Source of the DNA: Asparagopsis taxiformis
Taxonomy: Eukaryota > Rhodophyta > Florideophyceae > Bonnemaisoniales > Bonnemaisoniaceae
Reading direction: 5' to 3'
DNA length: 64,000 bases
Assembly: GCA_030407315.1 (NCBI GenBank)
Contig: JALQPE010001719.1
Span: 186,001 to 250,000, forward strand
Below, piece by piece: positions 9,901 to 18,047 of this stretch. The position numbers were made by a program, and so were the translations under genes. Under the pieces are notes generated by a model, which was not told the DNA's origin, did not search any database, and saw only the letters and a list, made by a program, of their open reading frames with translations. Position 1 is the stretch's first letter. Every line of letters starts with the position of its first letter.

Positions 9901-10881
9901 TCTGGGAGTGGTTCTGCTCGAACAGTTGTCTCGTCGGCTGCCACGAATAGTGGTGGTGGTTCATCAGCGGCTACACAGCCGATAAACACAACAGGGGTAG
10001 TGACGTCTGCTGGTAGCACGACACGAAGTCAGGTAGCAGGCACAGTAGCGCCTGCGAGTGCAACAACAAATAAGACAGCAAGCAATTCTACAAATGTGCC
10101 AAGCAGTGCAATAGGAGCACAATCGTCCGGAACGGGTATTAATAATTCCACATTGCCAGCGAGTGGGGCGAAACCGTCAAGCGGTTCGCATCCGAGCACC
10201 ACTGTTGGTACGGGTACTGGAACGATTTCGAAGCGGAGGAGTCGATTTGAGGTGAAAGATGTACCGCCATCGTCGAGCAACTCAGGGACAACCAGCGGTG
10301 TATCTGCGCCATCTAGTGCGTCCATACCGCCAACAAATGCGGCTCCAACAACAGGAGGAAAGGGAAAGAGTCGATTCGAAGTGAAGGATGTGGATAACCG
10401 GCAGCGTGTGCCTGCAGTGCCGAATGGATCGCCTCCCATCGTGAATATTACGACGAGTGGATTGAGCTCGACTGCTGGATCTCGGCAGAGTACTCCGTTA
10501 GTTTCGCCGGTGCCAGAAACGGCAGCGACACACAGCAGTTTAACGAAGCATGCGGGTTCGCTGCTGTCTGAACTGCAGCAAACTCTTCAAACGCTGCAGC
10601 AGACGCTGCAAGCGCTGTCGACGGAGAATGAAACGCTTCGACGAGAAGTCGGGGCACTGAAGAATCGTGGGCATGCGTCAGGTATGCTGCCACCGTCCGG
10701 TGCGAATCGGAGCGTCTCGAATCCGGATCTGTGTATGCAATCAGGCGGGGTGAATTTAAACGCGGTCGGGAGTCAATTGCAGAAGGAAGGGGCGCGGTTG
10801 TCTGCGACGACAAATCGGGTGACGCAATCGCAATCTCCGAACAAAACAGCGACGGGTGTGGTGTATCAACAGGAGTCTTGA
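6910..10881 (+). CDS. STE20-like Ser/Thr kinase, OSR1/SPAK (GCK-VI) type, with long Ser/Thr-rich tail
   Basis: 1323 aa. The kinase domain occupies about residues 17-285: Gly loop IGQGTCAAVY, Lys46 in VAVKVV, HRD at 138-140, DYG (for DFG) at 158-160, activation segment TFVGTPCWMAPEV. The signature APYTNYPPMKVLLLTLQ is typical of OSR1/SPAK and plant BLUS1-like kinases, which regulate ion transport. After it comes some 900 residues of Ser/Thr/Pro/Gln-rich low complexity. That tail contains GRFTV (538-541) and two identical SRFEVKDV motifs (around 1112 and 1155), which are RFxV docking-type motifs. A leucine-heptad coiled coil (LLSELQQTLQTLQQTLQALS) is near residues 1216-1250. The Met at 6910 is chosen because the fold begins soon after; an upstream in-frame Met at 6736 is possible. 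No canonical CCT domain was recognised. Pathway role is inferred. Confidence 0.9.
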   Translation: MATASAHRRLPASADGYELREQIGQGTCAAVYRAWCEQVKDEVAVKVVDLEWLQAPLEDIAREIQVMSLSSHPNVVPFSTAFVHAADLWIVMPLLTGGSVLSLMNCAFSDGLPETYAVYIMWSVLKALEYFHGNGQMHRDVKAANLMLDSQGNVMLSDYGMMGWMVEGGWDRKQRQTFVGTPCWMAPEVMEQTKGYDYKADVWSLGITAIELAQGRAPYTNYPPMKVLLLTLQNPSPTLTGDTAERFSPMYKDFVSHCLQKDPKLRPTVKQLLNHPLFASGVKKPDDLVDTIASLPPIGSRGGSQKQLYKQLQKAAAPQRSGIFDLSSRGLGWDFGDDGAVPQQPPAPVIHSTSGSHHTTPSHENIASTSQPTYATQPINTISQPASSLPQSNAEIARPSDTLTTHPLSRGQTPQRSPRSASPAASASSEPPPVLISNESSVGSDLQNFRGMPFASPDAGLAPDVPMPNLSSHLMGNTSNMGRTASNLSSSSLPSQPVARHVPVHNDTNDQSRLLPTSNSHAAGSLPAKTVGLLKKGRFTVSDVATPDAVEYKLDNFLDMGFIDQTLGQANAAMNEALGTFPSFQSNINSDLPNSSSSLHSSQQPVRTGPSRGSTGATPTPESEPPKPLVPEHTISAGVAPVVIMPEKKNPRPVSTNLGNEGVRPMQQAGRAPVMPMNVTRSPSTSLGRKNVATAAALAVVRNIPSTTAAASQPPLTQTAPNPHRLPVIHSVTSSQPTSVRSGVPTQPVSTAQSSSSFQTSSAVSSSGQPVPTVSSTPHVVSVPPIQTIPSNPPVSSSQTAPSGKPVPTQAVAASKSAPAKQSNVQMTSTGMASSGSLTNMTSNVQATSHTQSSTGQTARVTQIQTSTVDPLAPTSSAIYTKPAVHVMPAIQTIPSVPAVPTVQVVSSSSATQTTSGSIATVRSIPPSQGTRSSQAMQSVTSTSTQSMPVIPTVRSIPPVQTSRGTPPIQTSQASTSTPTLPSTSIAAQPVATAPVGSGSGSARTVVSSAATNSGGGSSAATQPINTTGVVTSAGSTTRSQVAGTVAPASATTNKTASNSTNVPSSAIGAQSSGTGINNSTLPASGAKPSSGSHPSTTVGTGTGTISKRRSRFEVKDVPPSSSNSGTTSGVSAPSSASIPPTNAAPTTGGKGKSRFEVKDVDNRQRVPAVPNGSPPIVNITTSGLSSTAGSRQSTPLVSPVPETAATHSSLTKHAGSLLSELQQTLQTLQQTLQALSTENETLRREVGALKNRGHASGMLPPSGANRSVSNPDLCMQSGGVNLNAVGSQLQKEGARLSATTNRVTQSQSPNKTATGVVYQQES

Positions 10882-12044
10882 TGGTGTGTGTGCGTTTTTA
10901 ATTAGTTTGTGCAAAGCAGAGCGCGCTGGTTTATTGGATGAGCGTGCCATTTGTATTTGTCATGCGTATTCGGGATGGATGGCAGGTAGATAGGTTTGGG
11001 AAATAGTAAACAGATAGACGATGGATAGCAGCAGTAGACGTTGCTGCTTTATGTACAGTTGGCGCCGTCATAGGCTGCATTTGCATCGCACGCTCGAGTC
11101 GCCCAACCAAGTCGCATGGCGCTGATTTGCGATGGCGACGCATTTCGTGAACGCGACGTCGCTGTGTCGCTGGCGATTTACCTTCATATACTTGCCATTC
11201 CACGCCGCGCGTCGCAGTGGACGTGGATGCAAGTTGTGATGAACGCAACTAATGATTGTGCACGTGCACCTGCACTCACGTGTGCCAACATCGCTGACCA
11301 TGGACCGATCGGCTCGGTGGACTCGTCTCGAGTCTTGTGCCGACTGGTCGCTCAGGCATCATGCTATCGACGGGCGTCGAATCGCGTGCAGAATCAATCG
11401 CGCTGCTGCCACCCTTGTGGACGGACGCATGCACGTATAAACTGCGACGACCGTGATTCTTTTTCGTCCTACACGTGATGTGTGCCGCTGCAGCGGTCTT
11501 GTTACGGACTGACTATGTACGTGTAGAATGCTGCTGGCAGATTTGTCCGCAAAGGGCACTACCGAGCCGGCTGGCTGGCCGGCCGACCGACCGACAGAAA
11601 GAGAGGGAGAGAGAGAGACAAACAAACAGTAGTGGCGCGAAAATATTCAACGGGAGCTATCTCTTTCAGATGTCCTCCGTCTCGCACGCGCGGTGGACAC
11701 TGATGCTTTTCATCGCGGCGTTGGACGGTCATATTCAACGCCGCGTTAAATATTTCACGCCGAGTTGGTTGCGCCTCCGACACGTTGCATAGGTGGCCAC
11801 ACTGCTGGAAAACTATCGCATGCGATACTCGGGAAAGTTGTAGCACTGACCGACCGTCAGCACCAGCTACGAAAACTATCATCCCCTGTCAGTCTAAACC
11901 AATTTTCATAACCCATTGACAAACTTCATAACAACAACAGCGGCAACCCTGTGCACGATCGCGCCCGTCCGCAGTCTATCCAACCCATCTTGCGCCGTCG
12001 CTGCGCTTCGTCTGCCGCCGATTCATCGCAACGCCGCATTCGCC
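10882..12044. other. Intergenic region upstream of GT31 gene
   Basis: About 1.16 kb between two plus-strand genes. It contains a CCGGCTGGCTGG/CCGACCGACCGA block followed by a (GA)-rich tract and CAAACAAACA (about 11566-11628), and a perfect 10-bp inverted repeat (11714-11745). Frames present lack domains; in-frame sequence before 12045 (from 11916) is probably 5' UTR. Confidence 0.45.
11714..11745. repeat. Inverted repeat, 10-bp arms
   Basis: Arms CGCGGCGTTG (11714-11723) and CAACGCCGCG (11736-11745) are perfect reverse complements with a 12-nt spacer. It could be a hairpin in RNA or a dimeric protein-binding site, about 300 nt upstream of the GT31 ATG. Confidence 0.6.
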
Positions 12045-14249
12045 ATGGCGCCACCGCCACTGCAGTCGCACGCGCCGCGCTCAGCGCTGCTCAAGTCGCT
12101 GCTTCGTCTCGTGCGTAGCACGCGTAGCGAGCTGCGACTACTGCTCGCCAAGCCGAGTCGACGTCGACCGCACACGCTGCCGCTACTGGTGCTGCTCGCA
12201 TTGATATCGCTATTGACGCTACTCATGCTGCGCAATTATCTATTCCCCGCATTGGGCGCCGACTGGGTCGATTCGCAGCGCATTGACCATCCGACCAATC
12301 GCTCTGCGCAACACGCCGCCCCCGATCCGCGACGCCGCGACGCTTGCTCGTGGCTCTATCTCGAGTTGAACGCAAAGGACGGCCGCCATGTGCGCGACTT
12401 TCTGCGCAACAGCGGCTCCTTCATGGAGGAGCAGATGCGCGCCACACAATCCATCGTGCACGGCTATTGTGTCGTGGTATTCGACGCGAATCGCGCCTTG
12501 AAGCCCGATTTGGTCGCGCTTCGTGACCAGTATCAGCGTAGGACGCATCGCTTCCAGGTGCACGCCGGCGTGTTGCCCGCCGTTGCTGATGGTATGGAGC
12601 ATGTGCAATTTGCCGATGCGAACGACCCGTCGCGCCGACGTAATGACACTGTGCAGACTGTTGATATTGCAGCCACCGTGCAGAAACTGACGTTTCCGTA
12701 TCGTGAGTCTGGATACGAGCATTTGGCCATGCGTAGTGCTGTTTCCAACGGCAATCGCGGCAACGTGGTGGTGCGTATCAACGCTTTTGATATCCGCGAG
12801 GCGTACATGCATCTCATTCAACTGCAGGCATCCGATGCATCTGGCATCATGTGCGATCGTATCGATCGCCTCGTGATCAATCTAGAGCGTGTTACGCTTG
12901 TATCGAAGCACACGACGAATGAGAGCGGACGTGACGAGGACGTCCTTCGCGACTGGAGCCGAATCATGCCGGCTGCTCCGTCGCGCGAATACGACGCGCG
13001 CAACACGATCGACGGTCTGCAAATATTGGCGAGTGAAATCAGCCAGCGAGCGGCCTGTCGTACCGTTGTGCATGTGATCAATCAGCAGCGACAGCAGCTG
13101 TGGCCGGTGCTGCTCTCGGAGCGTGCCATCTACTATTCGGTGCTGGCGGGGGCGCCGACGTTCAACGAGCGCGTGCGCGCACAGACCAACTCGTGGGTGA
13201 CGGCGATTCCTAAGGATCGACTGACGTTTTTCACCAACGTCGATCGCAAGGGGTCGGAGCGCGACGCGGCGCGCGATTGGCGTCTGGAAGTGGTCAAGCC
13301 GACGCAACCGCAGCTCGAACAGCGGTTGCACATGATGCAATCGTGGAGCCATTTGGTGCGGCTGCGAGAAACGTGGGATCGGTACATGAAGGACGACGCG
13401 AGCATCCAGTGGTTGGCGCTTGTCGACGACGACACGTTTGTGTATCCGGCGGGGATGCGACAGTATTTGACGCAGTTTGATACGCGGCAGATGCTGTGGG
13501 GCGGGCATGGCGAGCAGGTGCGCGTCGATAATGGGGACGGGGGTAAGTTTGCTGATATGCTGCGCGAGAAGATGAAGAAGCGCGGCGGGGAGCATTGCTA
13601 TCTTCCCGGGGAGCAGATGCCGAAGAATTTGAAAGCCAAGTATGTGGAGTACACGAATGTGGAGGGGAAAAAGGTGAAGAGGAAGACGTCGTATATGTGC
13701 AGCGACACGTTTTGCAGTCTGGGATGCGCGGGTGTGCCGCAGGGCGCGGCGATATTGTTGTCTCGAGCGCTTGTGGAGGCGCTGAGACCGTATGTGGAGC
13801 AGTGCGAGGAGGAGACGTCGAAACTGTGCAAGAATTGCGGGTCGCAACGATTGTACATGTGTGTAAACTTTTACCAGAAGGAGGCGCGGACACTGATGAT
13901 GCGGGGCATCTGTCGATCGCCGTGGAAGCTCGAGAAGCGGGAGCGATTCCCGTTTATTTTGACATATCACGGATTCACGAGGTACAAGGGATTCGCATTG
14001 AGCACGGATTCGATCGACGGGGACATGGGCGAGTTGTGGAGCCTCGGGCGGGAGGCGGAGGAGAGGGTGCGCAAGGGGCTGAGCGGAAACTTTTTAACGA
14101 GTACGCAGAAAGTTGCAGATTTAATCGGGTGTCGTGGAAAAGGTAGTTACAAGAAGGGCGTGTGCATCGGCGGCAACGGAATAGAGTTTGGCGCTAAGGA
14201 TAAGCCCAACATGTCTGTATTTCGGCGCGGGTCCAAGCGGCAGCAGTAG
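12045..14249 (+). CDS. Type II membrane glycosyltransferase, GT31/Fringe-like
   Basis: 734 aa with ATG in a strong context (GCCATGG). A basic cytosolic tail of ~43 residues precedes one signal-anchor (about residues 44-63, TLPLLVLLALISLLTLLML), so it should face the Golgi lumen. The catalytic region holds LALVDDDTFVY with a DDD metal-binding motif at 461-463, then CAGVPQGAAILLSRALVEAL and a Cys-rich segment (CEEETSKLCKNCGSQ), resembling the Fringe/DUF604 branch of GT31. The N-terminal 300 luminal residues are not recognised. In red algae such enzymes would decorate glycoproteins or wall polysaccharide. Acceptor and donor are unknown. Confidence 0.75.
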   Translation: MAPPPLQSHAPRSALLKSLLRLVRSTRSELRLLLAKPSRRRPHTLPLLVLLALISLLTLLMLRNYLFPALGADWVDSQRIDHPTNRSAQHAAPDPRRRDACSWLYLELNAKDGRHVRDFLRNSGSFMEEQMRATQSIVHGYCVVVFDANRALKPDLVALRDQYQRRTHRFQVHAGVLPAVADGMEHVQFADANDPSRRRNDTVQTVDIAATVQKLTFPYRESGYEHLAMRSAVSNGNRGNVVVRINAFDIREAYMHLIQLQASDASGIMCDRIDRLVINLERVTLVSKHTTNESGRDEDVLRDWSRIMPAAPSREYDARNTIDGLQILASEISQRAACRTVVHVINQQRQQLWPVLLSERAIYYSVLAGAPTFNERVRAQTNSWVTAIPKDRLTFFTNVDRKGSERDAARDWRLEVVKPTQPQLEQRLHMMQSWSHLVRLRETWDRYMKDDASIQWLALVDDDTFVYPAGMRQYLTQFDTRQMLWGGHGEQVRVDNGDGGKFADMLREKMKKRGGEHCYLPGEQMPKNLKAKYVEYTNVEGKKVKRKTSYMCSDTFCSLGCAGVPQGAAILLSRALVEALRPYVEQCEEETSKLCKNCGSQRLYMCVNFYQKEARTLMMRGICRSPWKLEKRERFPFILTYHGFTRYKGFALSTDSIDGDMGELWSLGREAEERVRKGLSGNFLTSTQKVADLIGCRGKGSYKKGVCIGGNGIEFGAKDKPNMSVFRRGSKRQQ

Positions 14250-14270
14250 TGCGGGCGGGTGTATATAGGC

Positions 14271-14288
14271 GGGCGGGGCGGGGCGGGG
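14271..14288 (+). other. Potential G-quadruplex in the GT31 3' UTR
   Basis: Four G-runs (GGG, GGGG, GGGG, GGGG) separated by single C residues, 22 nt after the GT31 stop and 15 nt before the AATAAA. It would be in the sense RNA of GT31. Confidence 0.7.
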
Positions 14289-14302
14289 CGGTTTGGTGGA
14301 GG

Positions 14303-14308
14303 AATAAA
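14303..14308 (+). terminator. Polyadenylation signal of GT31 gene
   Basis: AATAAA 54 nt after the stop codon at 14249 and 15 nt before the stop of the convergent Tom22 gene. The GT31 transcript therefore probably ends inside the Tom22 coding region. Confidence 0.55.
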
Positions 14309-14322
14309 TGCAACGTTTTGCG

Positions 14323-14637
14323 TCACACAGACGGCTGTTGTGCCGGTGCTGGCTTTTCCACTGTTGGAGACGGTGGTAGCGGTTCAGATGGGCCGATCTC
14401 CTTGTCGATCTCGTACAGCAGAGGGATTACCAGGATGAGGGCACTCGTCGCGGCGATCCACGCCATGCTCGACGTGTGCTTCCAGACGGTCTGGCAGACG
14501 ACGCGCGTGCGTCCCGCCGTCGAGGATAGCGACTCGTACAGAGGCGACTCGACGATCGCGTCGCGCATGTCGTCTAGCGTCTCTTCTAGCGTGGACAGCA
14601 TTGTGGGCGGCGGGTTGTTTGGCAGCGAGGGCACCAT
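14323..14637 (-). CDS. TOM22: Mitochondrial import receptor subunit Tom22-like
   Basis: 104 aa from the ATG at 14637, or 92 aa from a second Met at 14601 (MLSTLEETLDD). Tom22 is the central receptor and organiser of the outer-membrane TOM complex, anchored by one helix with its N-terminus in the cytosol. The acidic N-terminal part (TLEETLDDMRDAIVES) leads to VCQTVWKHTSSMAWIAATSALILVIPLLYEID. Trp/Ala before the helix and the Pro near its end match Tom22/TOM9. A short Pro-rich intermembrane-space tail follows. The protein is short, as in plants, and lacks the long acidic receptor domain of fungi and animals. Confidence 0.75.
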   Translation of the reverse strand: MVPSLPNNPPPTMLSTLEETLDDMRDAIVESPLYESLSSTAGRTRVVCQTVWKHTSSMAWIAATSALILVIPLLYEIDKEIGPSEPLPPSPTVEKPAPAQQPSV

Positions 14638-14652
14638 TTGGGGGTGTCGACT

Positions 14653-14676
14653 GGATGGATGGATGGATGGATGGAT
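14653..14676. repeat. (GGAT)6 microsatellite
   Basis: Perfect tetranucleotide repeat, 24 nt, 16 nt upstream of the Tom22 start. Confidence 0.9.
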
Positions 14677-15498
14677 GCAATGCGGTGGCGGGTGGACTGG
14701 GCGACGGAGGGCGCATAGTTGGATTGGGGGAAATGTTTGGGAAATATTTTTGATTTGTGATGGAATTATGAGTGCGCGGAGGTTGTAAGTAACTTATTGG
14801 GTGTAGGAGGGAGAAAATAGATGTTTGGGGTGAATTAAGTGAAAAATGGTCCGGTGTCAGATGCTGCATCCAGCGCATACAGGGGTCCGAACGGGCGGAA
14901 TACAGAAGAGTCACGATTGGCGCGCGCGGGACGCGGCCACGTGAGCGGATGTCATGTAATGTAGAGAGTACGTGTCACAGTTATTGACGCCTCACGCAGA
15001 TTGGGCGTGGAAGGTGATGGCGGTTGCAACGCGACGGTTGTTGCGTGACATGTACCCAAACGTTTACGTTTGTATGTACCGAAAACGGATCGGATCGTCG
15101 TCGTCACAGTGTACAGCACACGATTAGTGTACGCAATTGAAACCAGATTGACCGTCTCGCCGACGATGAGCCGTCAATACCGATGCATCCATCCATCATC
15201 GTCTCGGCAACAACACGTACCGCACTACTTGTACAAAGTGTCCACCCGACGATGTACCAATAGCCACCATCGATCCATCACTCGTCCGCGTGACCCCATT
15301 CGTCGCCCATTGCTTCCGACCCATTCCCGTACAGCCCATCTCCGCCACCCGCCGCACCACGCCGCACCACATCTGACTGTCACCAAACCAACCCTCAGAG
15401 CCGCAGTCGCAGCCTCATCTGTCGTAAGACACCCCATCCGCGATTGTGCACAACACAAACACACCGCCTTGCCTTAAACCCCTGTCGTAATCCCCTCG

Positions 15499-15518
15499 CT
15501 CACTCACTCACTCACTCA
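15499..15518. repeat. (CTCA)5 microsatellite
   Basis: Perfect tetranucleotide repeat, 20 nt, about 40 nt upstream of the Hint-protein ATG. Confidence 0.9.
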
Positions 15519-15556
15519 CTCGTCCGTCGCACCACACCATCCATCTCGCATCCGAC

Positions 15557-17020
15557 ATGTGTGCCCTCCGTCTACTGTCCGCGCTCGCGCTGCTGCTGCC
15601 GCTCGTCGCAGCCGCCGTGCATCTGCCGACCGCCCTGCGTGTCACCAAACAGAGCGACATCATCGGCACCTATGAGCTCGATCAGCAGCCGTTGGATCTG
15701 CCGATCATGGAGGGATGTCCGCCAAACATGTCCACCGATTCGTTTGAATTTTCCGTATCCAACGCGCCGTCCTCCGGCCTCCAAGGCATTGACCGATTTA
15801 ATATTAAGATTCCGCACGTGCTACAAAGCGCCGGTGGTCGTCAGTGTGAATCCTCCGGATCCATTCTCGCCGTCACCTCGCGCCACCCCTTTGTGCAGGA
15901 CAAGACCCTCGTAGTCAACTCGTGGGTCACCGCCGCCGGCGGCCAGCGCGCCAGATGGGTCAGTGATCGCTTCACAGAGACCCTCTCGCGCAAGGCGACC
16001 GTGTGGAATTACGGTCACGATTTCGTGGAGCGATCCTGTCGTGGCATACGTATTCCCGCAGGTGCCGCCTATCTCTGGTTTCAGCCCAGTGTGGACGTCA
16101 CCCTACTCGATGAGGAGGAAATCTCCCCCGGTGTGGTCGGTGCTTTGCTCAAAGCTGGCACCAAATATCTCATTATTACCTTTTGGAATCAGCCTCGTAT
16201 CGGATGTATTTACAAGGCCCTTACCGTCGGTGGTCAACCAAACACCCCGAGCGGTCCAGTGTCCGATCCCAGTCTCGATGTGATTGCGTCCTCCCCGACG
16301 CCGGAGGAGCCGACACCAACCCCCGAGCCAGAGATGTCCCCCGATGCAGACGACACTCAACCGTCGACACCCGCTCTCGCCACCCCGTCGTCATCGCCGT
16401 CCCCGTCGCGTCAGGCCACCGTGTTTGGCACCGATGTCGAGTCCGACCCCGGCGGCGTATTCGACGGTGAAGATGATAGTGCATGCTTCCCAGCATCCGC
16501 TACCGTGCTCAACCATCTCGGCGAGCAGCTACGCATGGACCAATTGCAGCTCGGACATCGTATTCGGGCATCGCATACCGCCCATTCCGATGTCTTCTTC
16601 TTCAGTCACAGACAGCCACGGCGCAAAATGCACTTTATTCGTCTCACCACCGCGCACGGACACGTCGTGACGCTTTCGCCGCGACATTATCTCTACGTGC
16701 ACCAGCGTCTGGTCACCGCTCGAAGCGTGCGTGTCGGTGACCGACTGTCAGTCAAGCACGGCTACAGCAACGTGGTCAACGTCGAGCACGTCGAAGAACA
16801 AGGCGTATTCGCGCCGCACACAATGCACGGCGATATCGTCGTCGATGGCGTCCTTGCGTCGACCTACACGCAGACCGTGCATCCGCGCGTGGCCTACTAT
16901 TTGTTGGCGCCAGTGCGCGTCTTGTACCGACTGCGCATGGCGCACTTGGTGAGCGGCGTGCTGGACCAAGGCGCCGATCGACTGGCACGATACATGGTGC
17001 ACGGACCGGAGATGGTGTGA
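15557..17020 (+). CDS. Secreted protein with C-terminal Hedgehog-type Hint (Hog) domain
   Basis: 487 aa. Residues 1-20 are a signal peptide (ALRLLSALALLLPLVAAA). Residues ~21-240 form a Cys-containing extracellular domain I do not recognise. Residues ~240-305 are a Pro/Thr/Ser linker. The Hint domain starts at Cys310 (ACFPASATV) and continues with the block-B segment TLSPRHYLYV, GDRL, and GVFAPHTMHGDIVVDGVLAS, which closely follows the Hedgehog GV.APLT..GTIVV motif. Hedgehog Hint domains cleave themselves by an N-S acyl shift at this Cys. Compared with fly Hedgehog, the TPAH position reads SPRH (Thr to Ser). The Asp needed for cholesterol transfer aligns with His (FFSHR for FMDR). So cleavage without cholesterol attachment, or different chemistry, is inferred. 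Confidence 0.88.
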   Translation: MCALRLLSALALLLPLVAAAVHLPTALRVTKQSDIIGTYELDQQPLDLPIMEGCPPNMSTDSFEFSVSNAPSSGLQGIDRFNIKIPHVLQSAGGRQCESSGSILAVTSRHPFVQDKTLVVNSWVTAAGGQRARWVSDRFTETLSRKATVWNYGHDFVERSCRGIRIPAGAAYLWFQPSVDVTLLDEEEISPGVVGALLKAGTKYLIITFWNQPRIGCIYKALTVGGQPNTPSGPVSDPSLDVIASSPTPEEPTPTPEPEMSPDADDTQPSTPALATPSSSPSPSRQATVFGTDVESDPGGVFDGEDDSACFPASATVLNHLGEQLRMDQLQLGHRIRASHTAHSDVFFFSHRQPRRKMHFIRLTTAHGHVVTLSPRHYLYVHQRLVTARSVRVGDRLSVKHGYSNVVNVEHVEEQGVFAPHTMHGDIVVDGVLASTYTQTVHPRVAYYLLAPVRVLYRLRMAHLVSGVLDQGADRLARYMVHGPEMV

Positions 17021-17149
17021 TGGATTTGGAATACGCGACCATGTTGCCGATGCCGTGCGTATTTGGACTGTGTGAGTTTTTAAGTTATAGTGCAATACTC
17101 GGTTTGTACACATTAAATTAGATTGCCTTGTCTTTTACGTGCTACACTA

Positions 17150-17737
17150 TTATACAGCGTTGACAGGCGAGTCGAAATCCGGCTCCTTGACCGACACCCG
17201 GCATCCCGCATGGATCAAACTCACAAACACCGCGAACAACGCCCACGATCCGATGATCCCGACCGCGTTGGTCGCATACACCAGCACAAAGCCCGTCGTC
17301 GCAAACACGCCCTTCTTCGCGTTGACCGACAGCGTCACCGCGCCGAGCGTGATCGCGTCTGTGTGTTGCAGAAACATGTACACGTACAACGCGACTAGCA
17401 GCACGATGCACACAAACGACATTGGATGGATCAGCACGCTCGCCGCCGATAGCACGAGAAAACACACCACATAGTTGGCCGAAAAGTAACTCAGATTGTC
17501 CATGAGACGCTCCTGCAATTCCGATGCGCTGCCCGGTGGCACAAACTTTTTGCTGTTGAAAAACTCGCCCCACGGCTTGGCAGACGACCATAGCGCAGAG
17601 ATTTGCACCCGCGCCGTCTCCGTGTGCGGCGCCAACGACGACGGCATCGACGATCTCAACACCGACGATACAGACGCGAGAGACGTCAACGATTGCGCCA
17701 GCATCGCCCCCTTGGACGGCTCCCCCGCTGACGACAT
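17150..17737 (-). CDS. PRA1: PRA1-family (prenylated Rab acceptor) membrane protein
   Basis: 195 aa. PRA1 proteins are ER/Golgi membrane proteins that interact with prenylated Rab GTPases in vesicle traffic. After a Ser-rich N-terminus comes the family start AKPWGEFFNSKKFVPPGSA, then LMDNLSYFSANYVVCFLV and two hydrophobic hairpins (about residues 85-125 and 140-175), as expected for the PRA1 fold. Length is typical. It converges on the Hint gene (129 nt gap) and is divergent from DRS1. Confidence 0.9.
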   Translation of the reverse strand: MSSAGEPSKGAMLAQSLTSLASVSSVLRSSMPSSLAPHTETARVQISALWSSAKPWGEFFNSKKFVPPGSASELQERLMDNLSYFSANYVVCFLVLSAASVLIHPMSFVCIVLLVALYVYMFLQHTDAITLGAVTLSVNAKKGVFATTGFVLVYATNAVGIIGSWALFAVFVSLIHAGCRVSVKEPDFDSPVNAV

Positions 17738-18047
17738 GCTCCTTGTGCTGCGTGTCGCGGCGTGCAGAATTGGCGGCTTGGTGGAGGTTGCTTACTTGCG
17801 GCGCGTCGAGTCGATGTGTGTTGCGTTGTGCTGGATGTCACTGTGTGAAAAGTTTCGGCGCGTTTTGTTGCAATTGTGGCGCGGCACGCACAATTAAAGT
17901 TTGGATTTTGCAACTATTTTAATTGCATTTCACACGCGTTGTCGTCGGGTGAGAGTGTGTCAATGTCTACGCCTTCGCCTTGGCGTTCTGTCAGTGGCGT
18001 GCCGTATCGTATCGTCCGTCAGACGTGGTGCGCGCTTGCTCGTCGTC
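17738..18047. promoter_or_regulatory. Short divergent promoter, PRA1 / DRS1
   Basis: 310 nt between opposite starts, so a likely bidirectional promoter. AT-rich near 17893-17930; no TATA box. The DRS1 frame is open back to 17901, but the residues there resemble no helicase. Confidence 0.45.

Larger units (their letters stand above)
14638..15556. promoter_or_regulatory. Divergent promoter region, Tom22 / Hint protein
   Basis: About 920 nt with two tetranucleotide repeats: (GGAT)6 at 14653-14676 just upstream of Tom22 and (CTCA)5 at 15499-15518 in the presumed 5' UTR of the Hint gene. A small inverted repeat CAAACG-TTTA-CGTTTG lies near 15057-15072. A 135-codon frame at 15070-15477 is His/Pro-rich and unconvincing. 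Confidence 0.5.

Noticed and set aside
12882..13970. 362-codon minus-strand frame inside the GT31 gene
   Set aside because: Long only because the GC-rich GT31 codons leave the antisense free of stops; Arg/His/Leu-rich and without domains.
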